Numbered from the stretch's first letter, positions 10,116-22,407 are shown. The stretch is DNA of 64,000 bases from Ryuthela nishihirai (GCA_038380435.1 JAWZYU010000005.1:41128001-41192000), one strand, 5' to 3'. The notes: generated by a model not told the origin, from the sequence alone. Translations and numbers: made by a program.

Positions 10116-13100
10116 TTCCATACCCTACTAGTCCTAATAAAACCAGTACAGAGAGCTTAATAAGCATGTAAAGGATAAGTTAACTACCGATAAGAATCTT
10201 TGGCTTGATGGCTTGGCTGACAAAGCTGAGGAAGCAGTTAAATAGCACAAGAGAGCTGTACCAGCTAAATTAATGTTTTATGTGGTAGAAAACAGACAGG
10301 TATACAAGGGATTTAAGGATAAACAAGGTAAGGTTATAGAAGGTAACGATTCATTTCTGGCTAGGTGGACTGAGCATTTCAGTGATGTTCTAAACAATGC
10401 GGTTAGTTCTTCTCCTATTGTTTGTAATGAATATAGATGCATTACTGGCTTTAATGTTCGCCCTATAACACAATCTGAAGTTATTTTGGCTATTTCTAAA
10501 CTTAAACTTCATAAATCCCCTGGGGTAGATGAAATTACCACAGAAATGCTTAGAGCTGGAAATGTTTTGATTACCACTTGGATGACTGAAATTTTGAATA
10601 TCTTTTATGATAAAGGCATTGTTCATAATGATTTTCCACAGCTATTATTATCCCTATTTTCAAAAAAGGTGATTGCCGTTCTTGTGATAACTATTGGGGG
10701 TATCAGCCAACTTCTTGTTCCAAGTAAAGTTCTTTGCATGATTGTGCTTAATGAAATTAACCCTTCCAGTGTCAGGGCTGAAAAACAGGTTTCCATCTAG
10801 AGGCCAAGCTATTTTCTCACTATGCTCAGCCAAAAAAACTTTAAATTTAGAACTTTTTTGCCAAATAACTAATGAAAGGAATTATGGCATGTTGTATACC
10901 AAATTAATCAGCATTTAATTCTGGATTTTCAGAAAATCCAGTATTTAACAAAAAAACATGATATGTTTTATTTTAATAGGACTTTTTTTAGTGTCATGTA
11001 ATAAAAAAATGCATCTGGCAACACGAATAAAAATTTATTTAAAAAAAACCTAATAGACAGAAATTATTACAATGCACATGAATAGAATGACTATATATTT
11101 CTCAACAACAAAAAAAATTACTTTTATGGTTTTAAGTAAATACTTTGTTTTGTAATTTTTTTCTCGGTACCCTACTTTGAGAAAATTTCAGGCTTTTAGC
11201 CAACTGTGCTGAGTCAGATAAACAAGGCAACTTTAGAATTTTTATAAAAAATAACCAACCAACAGAAATAGGTCATGTTGTATACCAAATTAAACAGAAT
11301 TTAAATACGAATTTTATTAAAATAATATAAACAAATTTGCAAACATATTGATTTTAATAAGCCTTTTTTAATGTGATATGGTGAAAAAAAAAATCACAGT
11401 ATACAATTAAGGCTTCATTTTGGAAATCCTGCTGAATAAAAATAGTTAAATTATATTTTTATCGAAAGGAAATTTCCTCCTGAATAATATTGAACTTGAA
11501 ATATGATTTTCATTTCTTTTAGTGATTTTTTTTTTCAGTATTGTATAGTTTAAACACTGCGAGTGTTATACAACGTGACATGGCCTTCTCACATTCACAG
11601 GATTTTCTGAACTGGTTATGAAATAGAAAAAAAAACTTCCTTGGCTGCTTTTTTTTTACTAAACATTATGAATTTTTTCTTTGGGTGTTGGAGTCTTGGC
11701 GATCTTACTAAGTGCAGAAAGGTTTGTGCACCAAGAACCAGCCCTTCCCGAAATTGCTTTTCCAAATGATGGACGATTTTTGTACCAAGGAAGTATATTT
11801 TGCTTCTGTATCCAAGACATTCAATTTCAGAAAACTGTGCAAGCTCAGTTTTTTTTTATTAAAAAAAAACAAGAAATAATAAAAGAAAAATTACATATAA
11901 CCTAATGGGATGTTAAATAAAATATCCGTAACAACTTTAAGCTGGCTTCCAATGTAGCATAACTCAGAAAGATAAATAAACCAGTCGACCGAATGATCAC
12001 TAACTTATGGAAATAAATCTACAGAAATGAATTTGCTTCCATATCCAAGACCTCATTTATTTTCAGAAAATGACACAGATCAAAGTTTTACTGGGAAAGT
12101 AATAAATAATAAAATAAAAATTAACATATAGCCTAATGCAATGTTAAAATATCCACAGCAACAAATTGCAACAAGTTGTTGATTACAAGTTGCAACAAGT
12201 TGTAGATCTTATTATCATACGATGTAGCATAACTATGAAAAATCAATACTTATTGATCGACCAAAAGATTGCTAATTTCCGAAAATAAATATAATGAAAT
12301 GAAAACTAGGATTTAAGTATATATAAAAAAAATAAATACTAGCTTTACAAAGGGTATCCAATATGCTGGACCAAAACTGTAAAAAAAACCTTTTAGCACA
12401 CAGCATGGAGATAGCATGTATCAGCTATCTGCATCTTGTTTGCCTCAGTAAGCTATAATTAATTAAATGCAGCTGCACCTAGAATTTTTAAGAAGGATGT
12501 GTTTACTTCCAGTTTCGATTTTTAGAGTGGGAAAGATGCATAGAATGCTGGGAAAAATTATAAAAAGAACTTGGGAATACTGAAATAGGTTTGACAGAAA
12601 AGAGTGTGAAACTGAAAAAAATTGCAGTACATACTTCCAAAAACTACCCTTTTTAAAAATTCAGTTTTTTTTTGTTAATTTTTAGGAGATTTTCGAAAAT
12701 TTAAGCAAAAATTTCTTGTTAATACTTCAAATCAAACTTGTGAGCTTAGATCAGAAGTTGCTTCAGCAAATAGGGACATTAACAAGCAAATCGGCAATAC
12801 CGTTTAGTGCTTCTAAGAAATGGCAATCAGATGGCTTTATAAAATTATTTATATTGTAGTTTAATAAAATAGGCATTAAATTAAAAACAAAATATTATTT
12901 TTGAAGCCTGAATTATATATTTTTATAAGTTATATATATATAAAAATTACAACAGCAATTTTTAAAAGATCACTATTTTTTGTTGTACTAAAGATGTATA
13001 CATACGTCCTTGGCCCCTCAGTTCAGATTCTCGGAACGTATACAGACGATGTGGACACTGGAAGGGTTAAGAATCTGATTGATGCACAATTGCATGATGA

Positions 13101-13905
13101 GCAATGTGGAATCGAAAGTGGTAGGGGATGTGTAGATCAGATTTTTTCACTTAGCCAGATTCTTGAGAAATGTTTAGCATTTCAGAAACCTGTGGTTACT
13201 GGATTTGTAGATTTCAAAAAAGTTTTGACGCTGTTTAGCATCATAATTTGTAGTTGATCGTGAGATTGTATGGTATAACAGACAAGTTAGTTAACATTAT
13301 GAAAGTGCTTTAGAATAACACTGAATCCTGTGTGAGAGTTTGTAAGGCTTGCAGCAATCAGTTTAGCATTAATTTTGTCTCCTTTCCTCTTTATTTGATG
13401 ATTGATTATGTTATGCAAAATTCACTGCAAGGGAAAGATTTTGGCCTTAAATAGTCTGGAGATCTGAAAATTTCTGATTTAGATTATGCTGATGATTTAG
13501 CCCTTTTGGCAATTGATGATGATGAGGTGAACTCTTGCATTTGAGCTGTTGAAAAGGCTGTTAGTAGAGTAAGTTTGGTGATAAACAGAGAAAACCTAAA
13601 ATGATGAAAATTGGTCAGACAGGTAGTGGGTTCAGTTAATTAGAAAGATTGCACCTTTGAGCAAGTCTCTCAGTTTAATTATTTTGTGAGGTATATAAGA
13701 GACTGGTGATGTGCAGTATAATATTAACAGAAAAGTAGGAATTACTGCTCGGACTTCTGAGAATCTATTGAAAATGTGGAAAAAGATGTATTATACCTCG
13801 AGACTAAAATTTGTATGTTCTTTCAAGAGTTATGATAGTGAAACACGGACCCTTTGTAATGTATGTATTACAAAGTACTGGATTAATGCATTCAGAGCAT
13901 AGAGA
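10116..13905 (+). mobile_element. RTE-like LINE copy 1, 5'-truncated, split by a piggyBac-type element
   Basis: The LINE part at 10116-10760 carries the pre-RT region and RT finger (KSPGVDEITTEMLRAGNV). It resumes at 13067 with DAQLHDEQCG, GRGCVDQIFS and a decayed VDFKK, and reaches DYADD-like sequence near 13485 and the C-terminal region by 13900. Many stops and frameshifts are present. Its two halves line up exactly across the inserted 2.3-kb element, which shows the order of insertion. The 3' end lacks the trinucleotide tail. Confidence 0.85.
10761..13066 (+). mobile_element. Complete piggyBac-type non-autonomous transposon with TTAA target duplication
   Basis: The ends are perfect 13-bp inverted repeats: CCCTTCCAGTGTC at 10761-10773 and GACACTGGAAGGG at 13054-13066. 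TTAA flanks on both sides (10757-10760 and 13067-13070). TTAA duplication with CCC/GGG ends is the signature of the piggyBac superfamily. The 2306 bp are AT-rich and show no transposase. The body includes a direct duplication of about 235 bp (units near 11800 and 12036). It sits between codons of an RTE-like LINE reverse transcriptase. Partial relatives are near 10.03, 20.5-22.6, 28.9, 32.2 and 62.9 kb. Confidence 0.82.
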
Positions 13906-14059
13906 CCAACTTAATATGTGTTTTGCATGTTACTTTACATATTTGATATATTTTTAATGATTTATTTATACCTAAAACACTAAACAACCATTTTAAAAAT
14001 AATTTGTGTTTTTATCAGTAAGTCATAAATTCTCTGAATTAGTATTTTTCATATTACAG

Positions 14060-14229
14060 GATTTACAACATCCTAATGAATTTATTCGAGGTTCAACTTT
14101 AAGGTTTCTGTGTAAATTGAAGGAGCCTGAACTTTTGGAACCACTGATGCCAGCTATACGTGCTTGTTTAGAACATCGTCATTCTTATGTTCGAAGAAAT
14201 GCTGTGTTGGCTATATTTACAATTTACAA
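14060..14229 (+). CDS. COPB1: COPB1 internal exon (beta-COP, adaptin-like N-terminal solenoid), first in window
   Basis: This exon encodes part of coatomer subunit beta, a COPI coat component that packages Golgi-to-ER and intra-Golgi vesicles in the cytosol. The 170 nt read [18 protein letters not shown]... through ...[16 protein letters not shown] without a stop. This matches the HEAT/adaptin-like N-terminal solenoid of animal beta-COP almost residue for residue (recalled family sequence). The acceptor is a pyrimidine-rich run ending ACAG at 14059. The donor is GTTAGT at 14230, a slightly weak match to the GTAAGT consensus. The exon starts in phase 0 and ends after two bases of a codon; the next exon supplies the missing base of the lysine codon. 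The preceding exon would encode the true N-terminus and is not in the 14 kb to the left. Confidence 0.96.
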
Positions 14230-14469
14230 GTTAGTTATTTTATGTTGAACTAAAACAAATGCACTTGTGACATATAGTTATAATTTTTTTAGTTCATTAA
14301 ATAAATAAAGTGTTGATCACATTGTTTAACTTTTGGCTAAGATGTCCAAGTTAATCCCATAACTAAAAATGATGGATATACAAGGTAATTAGCAGCTTTA
14401 CAACTATATGTATAATTATTTTACTTTCCACATGAAGGGAAAAATTGATGACATTGCAATGACAAGAAA

Positions 14470-15313
14470 TACACTGAAGTGCCATTGAATTAGGGATAAC
14501 AACCTAGTACTTGTTGGACCCCCTCTGGCCCTGATAATGGCTGCCGCACGATGAGGCAAGGACTCCACAAGCTTTCGTAAATGTTCACAGGTATGGTGAC
14601 CCATGCATCCTCCAGAGCTGTCCACATTTCTCTCAAGGTCGTCGCTGGTGGGACACAGGCCCGAACACTCTGCTCGATGGTATCCCAAAGATTTTCGATG
14701 GGATTTAAATCTGGGCTTCTAGGTGGCCAATTCATTATTTGAAAGTCAGCAGAATACTCCTGCAACCATGCAGTAGTCAACCTGGACCTGTGAGATGAAC
14801 AGTTGTCTTGCTGGTAGACGCCATCTCCATTGGGATGCATGATGGGTGTAAATGGTAAGCCATGAAATGAAGTTCTACATACCAGGATGCATTGAGAGTA
14901 GTTGGTACACATACCAAAGGTCTCGTAGACGTCCAACTGAAGACACCCCGGGCCATCACTGAGCCATTTTGTACTGTTCCAACCTGACATGCAGGATGCG
15001 TGGCTTCACGGGGTTGACACCATACCCTCATATTCCCGGAACACTCTTGAAACTGTCGTACAAGAAAATCCAAGTTCGCTGACAATTTCAGAGACCAAAT
15101 GTCCCATCCATCGGGCACCTACGATCTGCCCTCTTTCAAATGCATCTAAATCCTGTGCCTTTCTCATTACACTTCTCACGATGAATGCTTGGAGAAGCCA
15201 AAGCTGACGGCTATATATGACCAGTTTCAGCCCCGCATGCGGACAAATGTGGGACTTACGGTACTGAATTTGGATAACATCTCCTTTCCCTAATTCAATG
15301 GCACTTCCATATA
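14470..15313 (-). mobile_element. Tc1-like transposon with both TIRs and an internal deletion
   Basis: TIRs share GAAGTGCCATTGAATTAGGG (14476-14495 and its complement at 15288-15307), next to TA at 14470 and 15312, the Tc1 target. On the minus strand the transposase starts MRKAQDLDAFERGQIVGARW with a helix-turn-helix. It jumps into VFSWTSTRPLVCVPTTLNA and ends with QQDNCSSHRSR, PPRSPDLNPIENLWD and a C-terminus. The element is 844 bp against about 1.3 kb for intact relatives. The missing piece is the region around the first catalytic aspartate, so it is non-autonomous. Confidence 0.85.
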
Positions 15314-15855
15314 TATTGTTTGTGTTTCATTGATCTACAAAAGTTTATGGGACTTTAAGGGAAAAGACTTATTGTATCTGAACATGTTTGAGACCTGTTT
15401 ATTACACACAAATCAATTATGACCACTTAGAATATGTAGAGTTAATGAAAAATTGGCCTATATAGACACTAAAAACCAAAATTAGTGTATATAATAGTTT
15501 GGACATTTCTGAACTTCTTGTGGTATTGGAACTTTGCCCACTTGCAAGTAAGATAACTGAAAGCATGGTTTGTGATGATGATGCAGTATCTTGGGTATTT
15601 GTATGCAAGTTACTGTTTCAACTGGTATTCCACAAGCTTTTGGAAATATACAAAAATTGAATTACTTTGTGACTTGGTAATGACAAAATTCGAAATTCTC
15701 CTTGAGTTGACAGTACTGACATCTAAACCTTTGTATCCTCCAGATCAATATCTGTCTTGTGTCACTCTACTAGGCAGTCACTAAGTATCATTGATTCTCA
15801 ATCAGTCATGATGTTTGTCCCAGGTCAGTCACTCTGTTCTGTGGGGAGCAACACA
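15314..15855. other. Intron sequence without recognised feature
   Basis: This part of the first sampled COPB1 intron shows no recognisable transposon, RNA gene or exon. Short open frames here lack family resemblance and are treated as chance. Confidence 0.5.
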
Positions 15856-15857
15856 TA

Positions 15858-16530
15858 ATGTAACACTCCAAAGATTATTAACTTTGAAAGTTGGACCCTT
15901 TTGTCTGATCCAGATTTATTCTAATTCTGAATAGCTGTATTGGGCACCAGACAATAATAACTTGCCAAATAAAGTTGAAATAGGGTCCATTAAGTATTTG
16001 TCAAGCGTTACTTATCGAGTAAGAATTCGAAAAGGATTGTCAAGTTTAAAGTTTAAATCTAATCAAAAAATCAAATTACATTGCTCAAGAGAAAAGTAGC
16101 AAAAATTCAAAAGTTTCTGAAACAAAATTTATTTAACCCGATTCATACAAAAGTTGGATACTAACAACTCCTTTTATCTACACAACACACACTTCTCACT
16201 TCCGCTAATGGCACTCTCTGTGGCCCAACACCACCACTCTGCTCTGTCACTTAATGTCGCATAATTATAACATGCATACAAATCCGACATATGACTATTT
16301 TCATGCTGGAAAAGACATTTTCATAATATGACGATCGTGTTAGCTATGACGCAAGAGAGGCTTTAGCAGTTGACAATCAAAAGGTCGGAGTTGCGCATGT
16401 GCAACTCCTATGCTCGGAAACGAGAATTGCGATCTTTAAAAAAAAAATAATCCCCAAAATGATAAATATAATGTAAATAAAGCAAAACTGGTTAAGGAAA
16501 AGTAAAAGTGGATGGGTGGACCATCAGAAT
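15858..16530. mobile_element. LTR-like interspersed repeat (possible solo LTR), copy 1
   Basis: This matches 29600-30330 over its whole length: both share CTCCAAAGATTA, AATAGCTGTATTGGGCACCA, CAAATAAAGTTGAAATAGGG, TTGTCAAGTTTAAA, CAGTTGACAATCAAAAGGT and the end GGATGGGTGGACCATCA. Ends are TG...CA as in LTRs, and no coding sequence is present. A solo LTR is the preferred reading, but a MITE is possible. Confidence 0.5.
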
Positions 16531-16810
16531 AGCATATTGATTGGTGAGCATAAAGACCAACTACACGGAGACTCATTCTAATGGTAGAGGTTCAAACAAA
16601 GGTTCCAGTAGCTTCATGGAGATGAAAATGCAGTTGAGCCAATGTTGTGTGATTACATCTTCAAGATGTAAGTCAAAGGTACCTTTTCTCATTTGCTGTT
16701 TTTGCCCTTCAGTGACTCCTTGATTGTCTTCTGGAAACATTTGTTTTATGCAACCATTGCCATAATTTGTCAGCTATTTGTGATTATCCTTGTTAAGTTT
16801 GTCTCAGTCA
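16531..16810. other. Intron sequence without recognised feature
   Basis: No confident element is visible. The sequence is moderately GC-balanced and has several short frames with no recognisable motif. Confidence 0.4.
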
Positions 16811-17065
16811 TCTTCCTACAGTGAGAAAGGGGACACTGATGGGCATAGAAAGGCTGCTGTACATCAGATGGAATGTTAAGCTGTGTACAGGAGATCCATA
16901 CCCTAGGCACATTGAAGAACACAGTTGATTGGAGATATCCATCTGTGTCCTAACACCTGTTCATAGCTTCCCTGTCCCAATTTTCTCTTGTCCTTGTGAT
17001 TTGGCCATTTGGTTCATTGTGTGGGCTAAAGTGCCACTCAGAGGTAAAAAACACCAACCCCTCTC
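16811..17065 (+). mobile_element. SINE family 2, 5'-truncated copy
   Basis: This lacks the tRNA-derived head but matches the body of the copy at 37842-38237: GGGGACACTGATGGGC, AGAAAGGCTGCTGT, CATCAGATGGAA, TTAAGAACAC-like sequence and the 3' end AAAGTGCCACTCAGAGGTA followed by A- and C-rich sequence. Confidence 0.7.
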
Positions 17066-17169
17066 CACCTTTAATTCTCTGGTAAATATTCCATTTTTTA
17101 AAACCTACCCAAACATTGAATGTGTCAGTGACGATTCGAGAGCCCATCAAGATATAACACTAAGTTCTT

Positions 17170-20100
17170 TTTTTTGTGTGCAGCCAGTTTGGTTCTCACA
17201 CTTTTATTTTTCTTTTTTGCTTATTTTTTGAGGACTCAGGGAGTTGTGCTTCTCTTTTGCTTTTCCTTTAGTTGTGAGCATTTGGTGCACTGGCTGTGTG
17301 GGTAATGTGCCCTGGTGCCCGATTGGGCATCCCCTTGTTGGGCTCCATGGTGGGTGGGGACCATGGGCACTGAACCACAATTTAAAAACCACTAGTTCCA
17401 TTTTTGAAAAAAAACATTTGAAAAAACTCATTCAATAGCACTGACTAGCTGTGTGTGCAAGGTGTTGAAAATAATTGTAGATGCCAGGCTGTCTTGGTAT
17501 TTGGAACACCATGGGCTTCTTTCCAACATCCAGTGTGGCTTTTCACAAGCAATGGTCTACTTTAGACCACCTGATCCACCTTGAATCAGTGATAAGGAAT
17601 TTGTTTTTACTTAGAAAGCACCTGCTGTCCATTTTCTTCGACATCGAAAAAACATATGACGTGGCATGGAGATTCAGCATTCTTAATGACCTCCATATCT
17701 TTGGCTTCAGTGGTCACATGTGAATTTCACAAACTTTTTATTTTCTTGTACTTTTCGAGTTTGTGTTGCCAACATTCTTTCGTGGCCTTTCCCCCAAGAA
17801 CAATAAAATAAATAAAGGCAAGTTCCAGATGTACCGCAGCATATCGCTGCACACCATCTATGGGGAGAATGCCATGACCACCACTACGTACGCCAGGGTA
17901 AGACAGTGCCACAAGGACACAGCTCATCCACGCCTACCTCTGGCAAACAATCCTATAGAAGGGAGGTTCGTCCATCAATCAAAAACCTAAATTTAATCTG
18001 TTCCCCGGTTAGCCACAAAAATGGTATATAGAACCAAGTTGACTCTGCTCCCTGGGTAGAGACTCTTAGTTTTTCTTTTCCATCAATAAGCCTGTCGACC
18101 AGGGATCCCACTCCCAGCCGCGAGCCTTCAACTTTGTCCTCTACATAGTTCCACGGACCGACGGCTCCCCCCCAGCCGCAGTCTTCTGACCCACAATTTC
18201 ACCAAGGCTGCACCAATGAGCCACAGCCCCTCCACTGGGGCTGTGGCTGACCTGGAGCTTCTAATCTGTCTTCAATAAGCCCACTAGTCTGGAGGCTCTC
18301 TTACCAGTCAGCAGGCCCTCCACCAGAGGTTACAAGATCTCGTGCAAACCAAGAACCAACGAGCCATGACCCTACTTCACAGAGGCACCAGTATGCCCCC
18401 CCCCCCCACCATGTCAAGGTGGTCCCCTATCGAGGGGGTTCCCCCAAGAACAAGAGGTGCCACAATGCTGCATCCGGAGTGTTACTCTTTTCACTCTCAA
18501 GAGAAATTCCATTACACAACAGCTTCCTCTGACTGCAGCCAATGCCCTATGTTGATGATTTTAGCATATTTTGTTCATCATCCAGCATGAGGGTCATTGA
18601 ACAACAACTGCCCTGAACAATCTTTCAGTTTAAGCAACAGTCAATGAATTCCAATTCTCACAGAAGACCATTTGCTTGCACTTTTGCTGCATTTGTAATC
18701 TTCATCTGGACCCCAAGCTGTGGCTAGGAAGTGTCATCATTCCAGTTGTAGTGTAGACCAATTTTCTCGGTCTCATCTTCAACCAGAAATTGACCATTTT
18801 ACCTTATATCCTACATCTCAGGTACAAGTGCACATGGGCATCAAATATCCTCAAGGTCTTCTCCTCCCTCTCCTTTAGAGCAGACTATTATTCTTTGATC
18901 CACCTGTACTGTGCACTTGTCCCTTTGAAACTGAACTCTGGATCCCAGATGTATGACTCTGCATGGGATTTGGTGGTGTAGGTGCTGGATCCTCTACACT
19001 ATCAGGCCCTCCATATATATTCACAGGGGCCTTCTGCACTTCACTGATCCAGAGTTTTTATGTTGAGACCGATGAACCATCTTCACTTATTCGCCATCAG
19101 CAGTTGTCTTTACAGTATGCATCGAAATTTCAATCTCTGCCAGGCCATCCCACTTGGGACTTTGTTTTCAGTCTTCAGTGGAACTGTTATACCAGAATTA
19201 GCCGATTGCCATTCATCCTTTTGGTTTGCATGTCTGAGGCTACCTCAGAGACAACAACACTAGTGTCGATAGCATCACATAGCCAACAGCTGAGTCACTT
19301 CCACCATGGCTTGGTATTTTCTCTGCCTGTGACTTTTCTGTTTGCAGGATGGGTAAGGCCTTTACACATGACTGTGTACCAACAACTCTGCCAGCCACTG
19401 TACTGAGCACCCAGACTTCTTGCCTGTCTTCACAGATGGCTTGAATTGAAGTCTGGCTATCAGTGATCAGCCATGGTCTGCTGTGATGTAATAATTGCAG
19501 ACCAGATCCTATAACAGTGTTCCAACTTCACTGCAGAGTTGCACGCTATCAGTCTTGCCTTGGACATCATAGCGTCTAAGCATCATCATTCATGTCTGCT
19601 ATACACCAATTCCCTTAGCTCTCTACAGGCTTTGATCTTGGTGAGGTGTCGGCCTCACCATGTTTCCCTGCCTGTGACTTTTCTTCAGAAAATGTTCACT
19701 CCAAAATCTGTCAGAAACTCCATCATTTGGCTGCCATGACCACCATTCTCTTCTGTTGGGTGCCCGGCCACATCGGGATCAGGGACAATGACTTGACAGA
19801 AGCTGCTGCCAAAGTTGGCCATGTCCCTTTCTGACTCCATCGCCGGTTCCATACATGGACTTCCAGCAGTGTTTTTCAACTGAGCTCCAAGCACAGTGGC
19901 AGAGATCTTGATTCGAACAGGTTGGTAAACAATGTTTTCGAGATCAAGCCCATTGTCAAACTGGCAGTCATGTTTTCGAAGAATCGCAAGGAGGAAGTTG
20001 TACTTGCTCAGCTTCACTTAGGACATTCATTTATAACTCATTAATTTCTTCAGGCTGATGATGAACCTAAGTACGAGTTTTGTGACACCATTTTAACAGT

Positions 20101-20487
20101 GAAACATATTTTAATCTCATACCCTGCTTTTAATCTTGAATGTCGACTATATTTTAACTTTCATGATTTTACATGGACATCTGATTATCAGATGATTCGA
20201 TTTTAACACATTTCTGACTTTTTACTGTTTTACTTTTTTTGACTTGTTTTATATGTCCTATACACCCATTGTTGGTTTTTCTGGTTTACACTTGTTGACT
20301 CTTTTTATTCTGGTTTATATACATATAGTTTGTTCCACACTTTTCTATGTTGTGTCATTTCACTTCCTGTTACTTTCCTCTTTCATGTGTTGTTTTTGAC
20401 TTTGGTTGATGGTTAAATGTCTTGTACCTTTTATTTACCTTTGGCACAATATGGCCTTAGCTGCTGTTGCACCATGAAACCCCAAGT
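17170..20487 (+). mobile_element. Jockey-like LINE with RNase H, copy 1, heavily decayed
   Basis: From left to right: a 5'UTR-type block (17170-17410) shared with 35.1 and 53.9 kb, then RT pieces (SVAFHKQWSTLDHLIHLESV, FFDIEKTYDVAWRFSILNDL), an unrelated 635-bp insertion, then RT (YVDDFS-like near 18550), thumb-region pieces (SLQYASKFQSLPGHPTWDFVF at about 19110) and RNase H pieces (ELHAISLALDII near 19540, CWVPGHIGIRDNDLTEAAAK near 19760). It ends in a 3'UTR whose last bases are TGCACCATGAAACCCCAAG. ORF1 and EN are largely missing and stops are frequent. The family resembles arthropod jockey-type elements that carry RNase H. Confidence 0.78.
17804..18438. mobile_element. 635-bp insertion of unknown origin with 15-bp target duplication
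   Basis: TTCCCCCAAGAACAA occurs at 17789-17803 and 18439-18453, exactly flanking the insert. The jockey-like RT frame resumes across it. The insert is GC-richer than its surroundings, begins with an A-rich stretch and contains a perfect 12-bp stem with a 6-nt loop at 18219-18248. A C-run lies at 18400-18410. I recognise no protein or repeat family. Confidence 0.65.
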
Positions 20488-20489
20488 GA

Positions 20490-22407
20490 ATCTTTTGATA
20501 GATCATTTATTATTGATTTTATTTACAGTTATGTTACATCAGATAGCTAACTTACAACTCGTTGCTGTGGATATTTAATTTAACGTCACGTTAGGTTATA
20601 TATTAATTTTTCTTTTATTATTTCCTTGTTTTCCAGTAAAATAACTTTGATCTTGTATTGTTTCCTGAAAATGAATGAGGTCTTGGATGCAAAAGCATAA
20701 AGGATTTGCTTGGCAAGGAAATTAATCCTACTGTAGAGAGCAATTACGGCAAGGGTTTAACCTACCCCCTCCCCCTTGGCAGAATTTTTTTAACTAAGTT
20801 TTTTTTAATTTATATTCAATGGTTTTAAAAAGATTTTATCCCCTCCCCCTCAATATATTGGCTGTGCCACTCTGACAATATAGACATTTATTTTTTTATC
20901 TTGGTGCACAAACCTTTCTGCACTCAGCCAAGATTGCCAAACTTCAACACCCAAAGAAAAAATCGGAATATTCAGTGGAAAAAGACAGCCAAGAAAGTGT
21001 TTTTTCCATTTCATAAGCAGGGCAGAAAATTCCATTAATGCGAGCAAGCCAAGTCACCTTGTATAACGCTGACCTATGTTTTAAATATACTACACTGCAA
21101 AGAATCAATTAAAAATAACCTAAAATTCTCTGTTATTGAGCAATAAAATTTAACGTTTATCCTTCAAACTATTGCATATTAAAAGTTTTTAGGAGAAAAC
21201 TCGGAAATTTTTTGGAGCAAGGACAGCACTCTGTCTTCAGTGAAGTGTGACACTATATAGTGAAGTTAGGACTGTTTAGAACTTCTTTCCACATGTCGTG
21301 AAGGGTGTCATTCCAGTATCTCGGTTGCAGGTGGGGACAGGTGAGGTCATTATTTCAATAGCCTTGCAGACTATGGTTGCATAGAAAGTGGATGCACATG
21401 CATGCAGTGTGGTGTGCTCCCAGTCTGTTGTTGCCCTGTGTTGTACTACTAATTTGACAGTTGCCCTCATTAGCTTGTTTTGGCTGACATGCATCTACCT
21501 GCAACCAAGACACTGGAATCGCCCTTCACTATATGGAAAGAAGTTTTAAACAGCCCTAACTTCACCATATAGTGTCACTTCACTGACGACTGAGCACTGT
21601 TCTTGCTCCGAAAAGCTTTTAACATGCATAGTTTGAAGGATAAACTTCAAATTTTATTGCTCAATGATAGAGAATTTTAGGTTATGTTTAATTAATTTCT
21701 GAGCTAGAATATCCTTTTAATTGTTCAAAGAATCATTAAAAGAAAAAAGATTATAAGTTTCAAGTAAAAAATTAAAGTGTTCTGAAAGAAAGTTCCTTTC
21801 GATTAATATATAATTTAACTGTCTTTATTTATCAGGTTTTCCAAAATTAAGCCTTAATTGCATAGGTCTATATATTTTTTCACTTTACTGTAAAAAAGTC
21901 TTATTAAAATTAATATGCTTTAAAATTTGCTCAAATTTTTTATTTCATAAAATTTGTAATTGAATTCTTTTTAATTTTGGTATATAACATGACGTATTTC
22001 AGTTGATTGTAGTTTTTTTCAAAAATAATCAAGTTGTCTTTGCACAGTTGGCAAAAAGCCTGGACTATTCTCAAGGTATGGAACTGCAAAAAAAATGCAA
22101 AACGATAGCATTTTCTTACTTCAAGTAAATATATTTTAATAAACTTTTATTTGCATTGCCAGATGCATTTCTTTTACTACATGACTCTGAATAAGCAGTA
22201 CTAAAATTAGTCATTTTTCTTAAATAATTTATTTTCAGAAAGTCCAGAATTAAATGCTGATTAATTTGGCATATGACATGCAATAATTCCCTTCATTAGT
22301 TATTTGGCAAAAAAAGTTCTGAATTTAATTTTTTTGTTCTGAATATAGTGAAAAAAATAGCTGGCACACTACATGTAAATCAGTTTTTCAGGCTGGACCC
22401 TGGAAGA
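20490..22407 (-). mobile_element. piggyBac-type element, minus-oriented left part, interrupted by a foldback
   Basis: Read on the minus strand it follows the complete copy from its left terminal region (CTTCCAGGGTCCAGCCTG near 22407) through AACTAATGAAGGGAATTATTG-like and AGAAAGGTTTGTGCACCAAG (near 20920) to a point equivalent to about 12290 of that copy. A foldback element at 21108-21705 interrupts it. The right half is missing; it ends where the jockey-like LINE 3' end begins. Confidence 0.72.
21108..21705. mobile_element. Foldback/MITE element with terminal inverted repeats of about 230 bp
   Basis: The left arm at about 21108-21335 and the right arm at about 21485-21705 are reverse complements with a moderate number of mismatches. 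Both contain AACCTAAAATTCTCT, ATTGAGCAATAAAATTT, TTTATCCTTCAAACTAT, GAGCAAGGACAG/GAGCAAGAACAG, CAGTGAAGTG, ATAGTGAAGTTAGG and CTTGGTTGCAGGT/CTCGGTTGCAGGT blocks. The unpaired centre is about 150 bp and non-coding. Confidence 0.75.

Noticed and set aside
18342..18590. Possible proline-rich protein
   Set aside because: It straddles the end of the 635-bp insert and the resumed LINE sequence, so it is a chance fusion frame.
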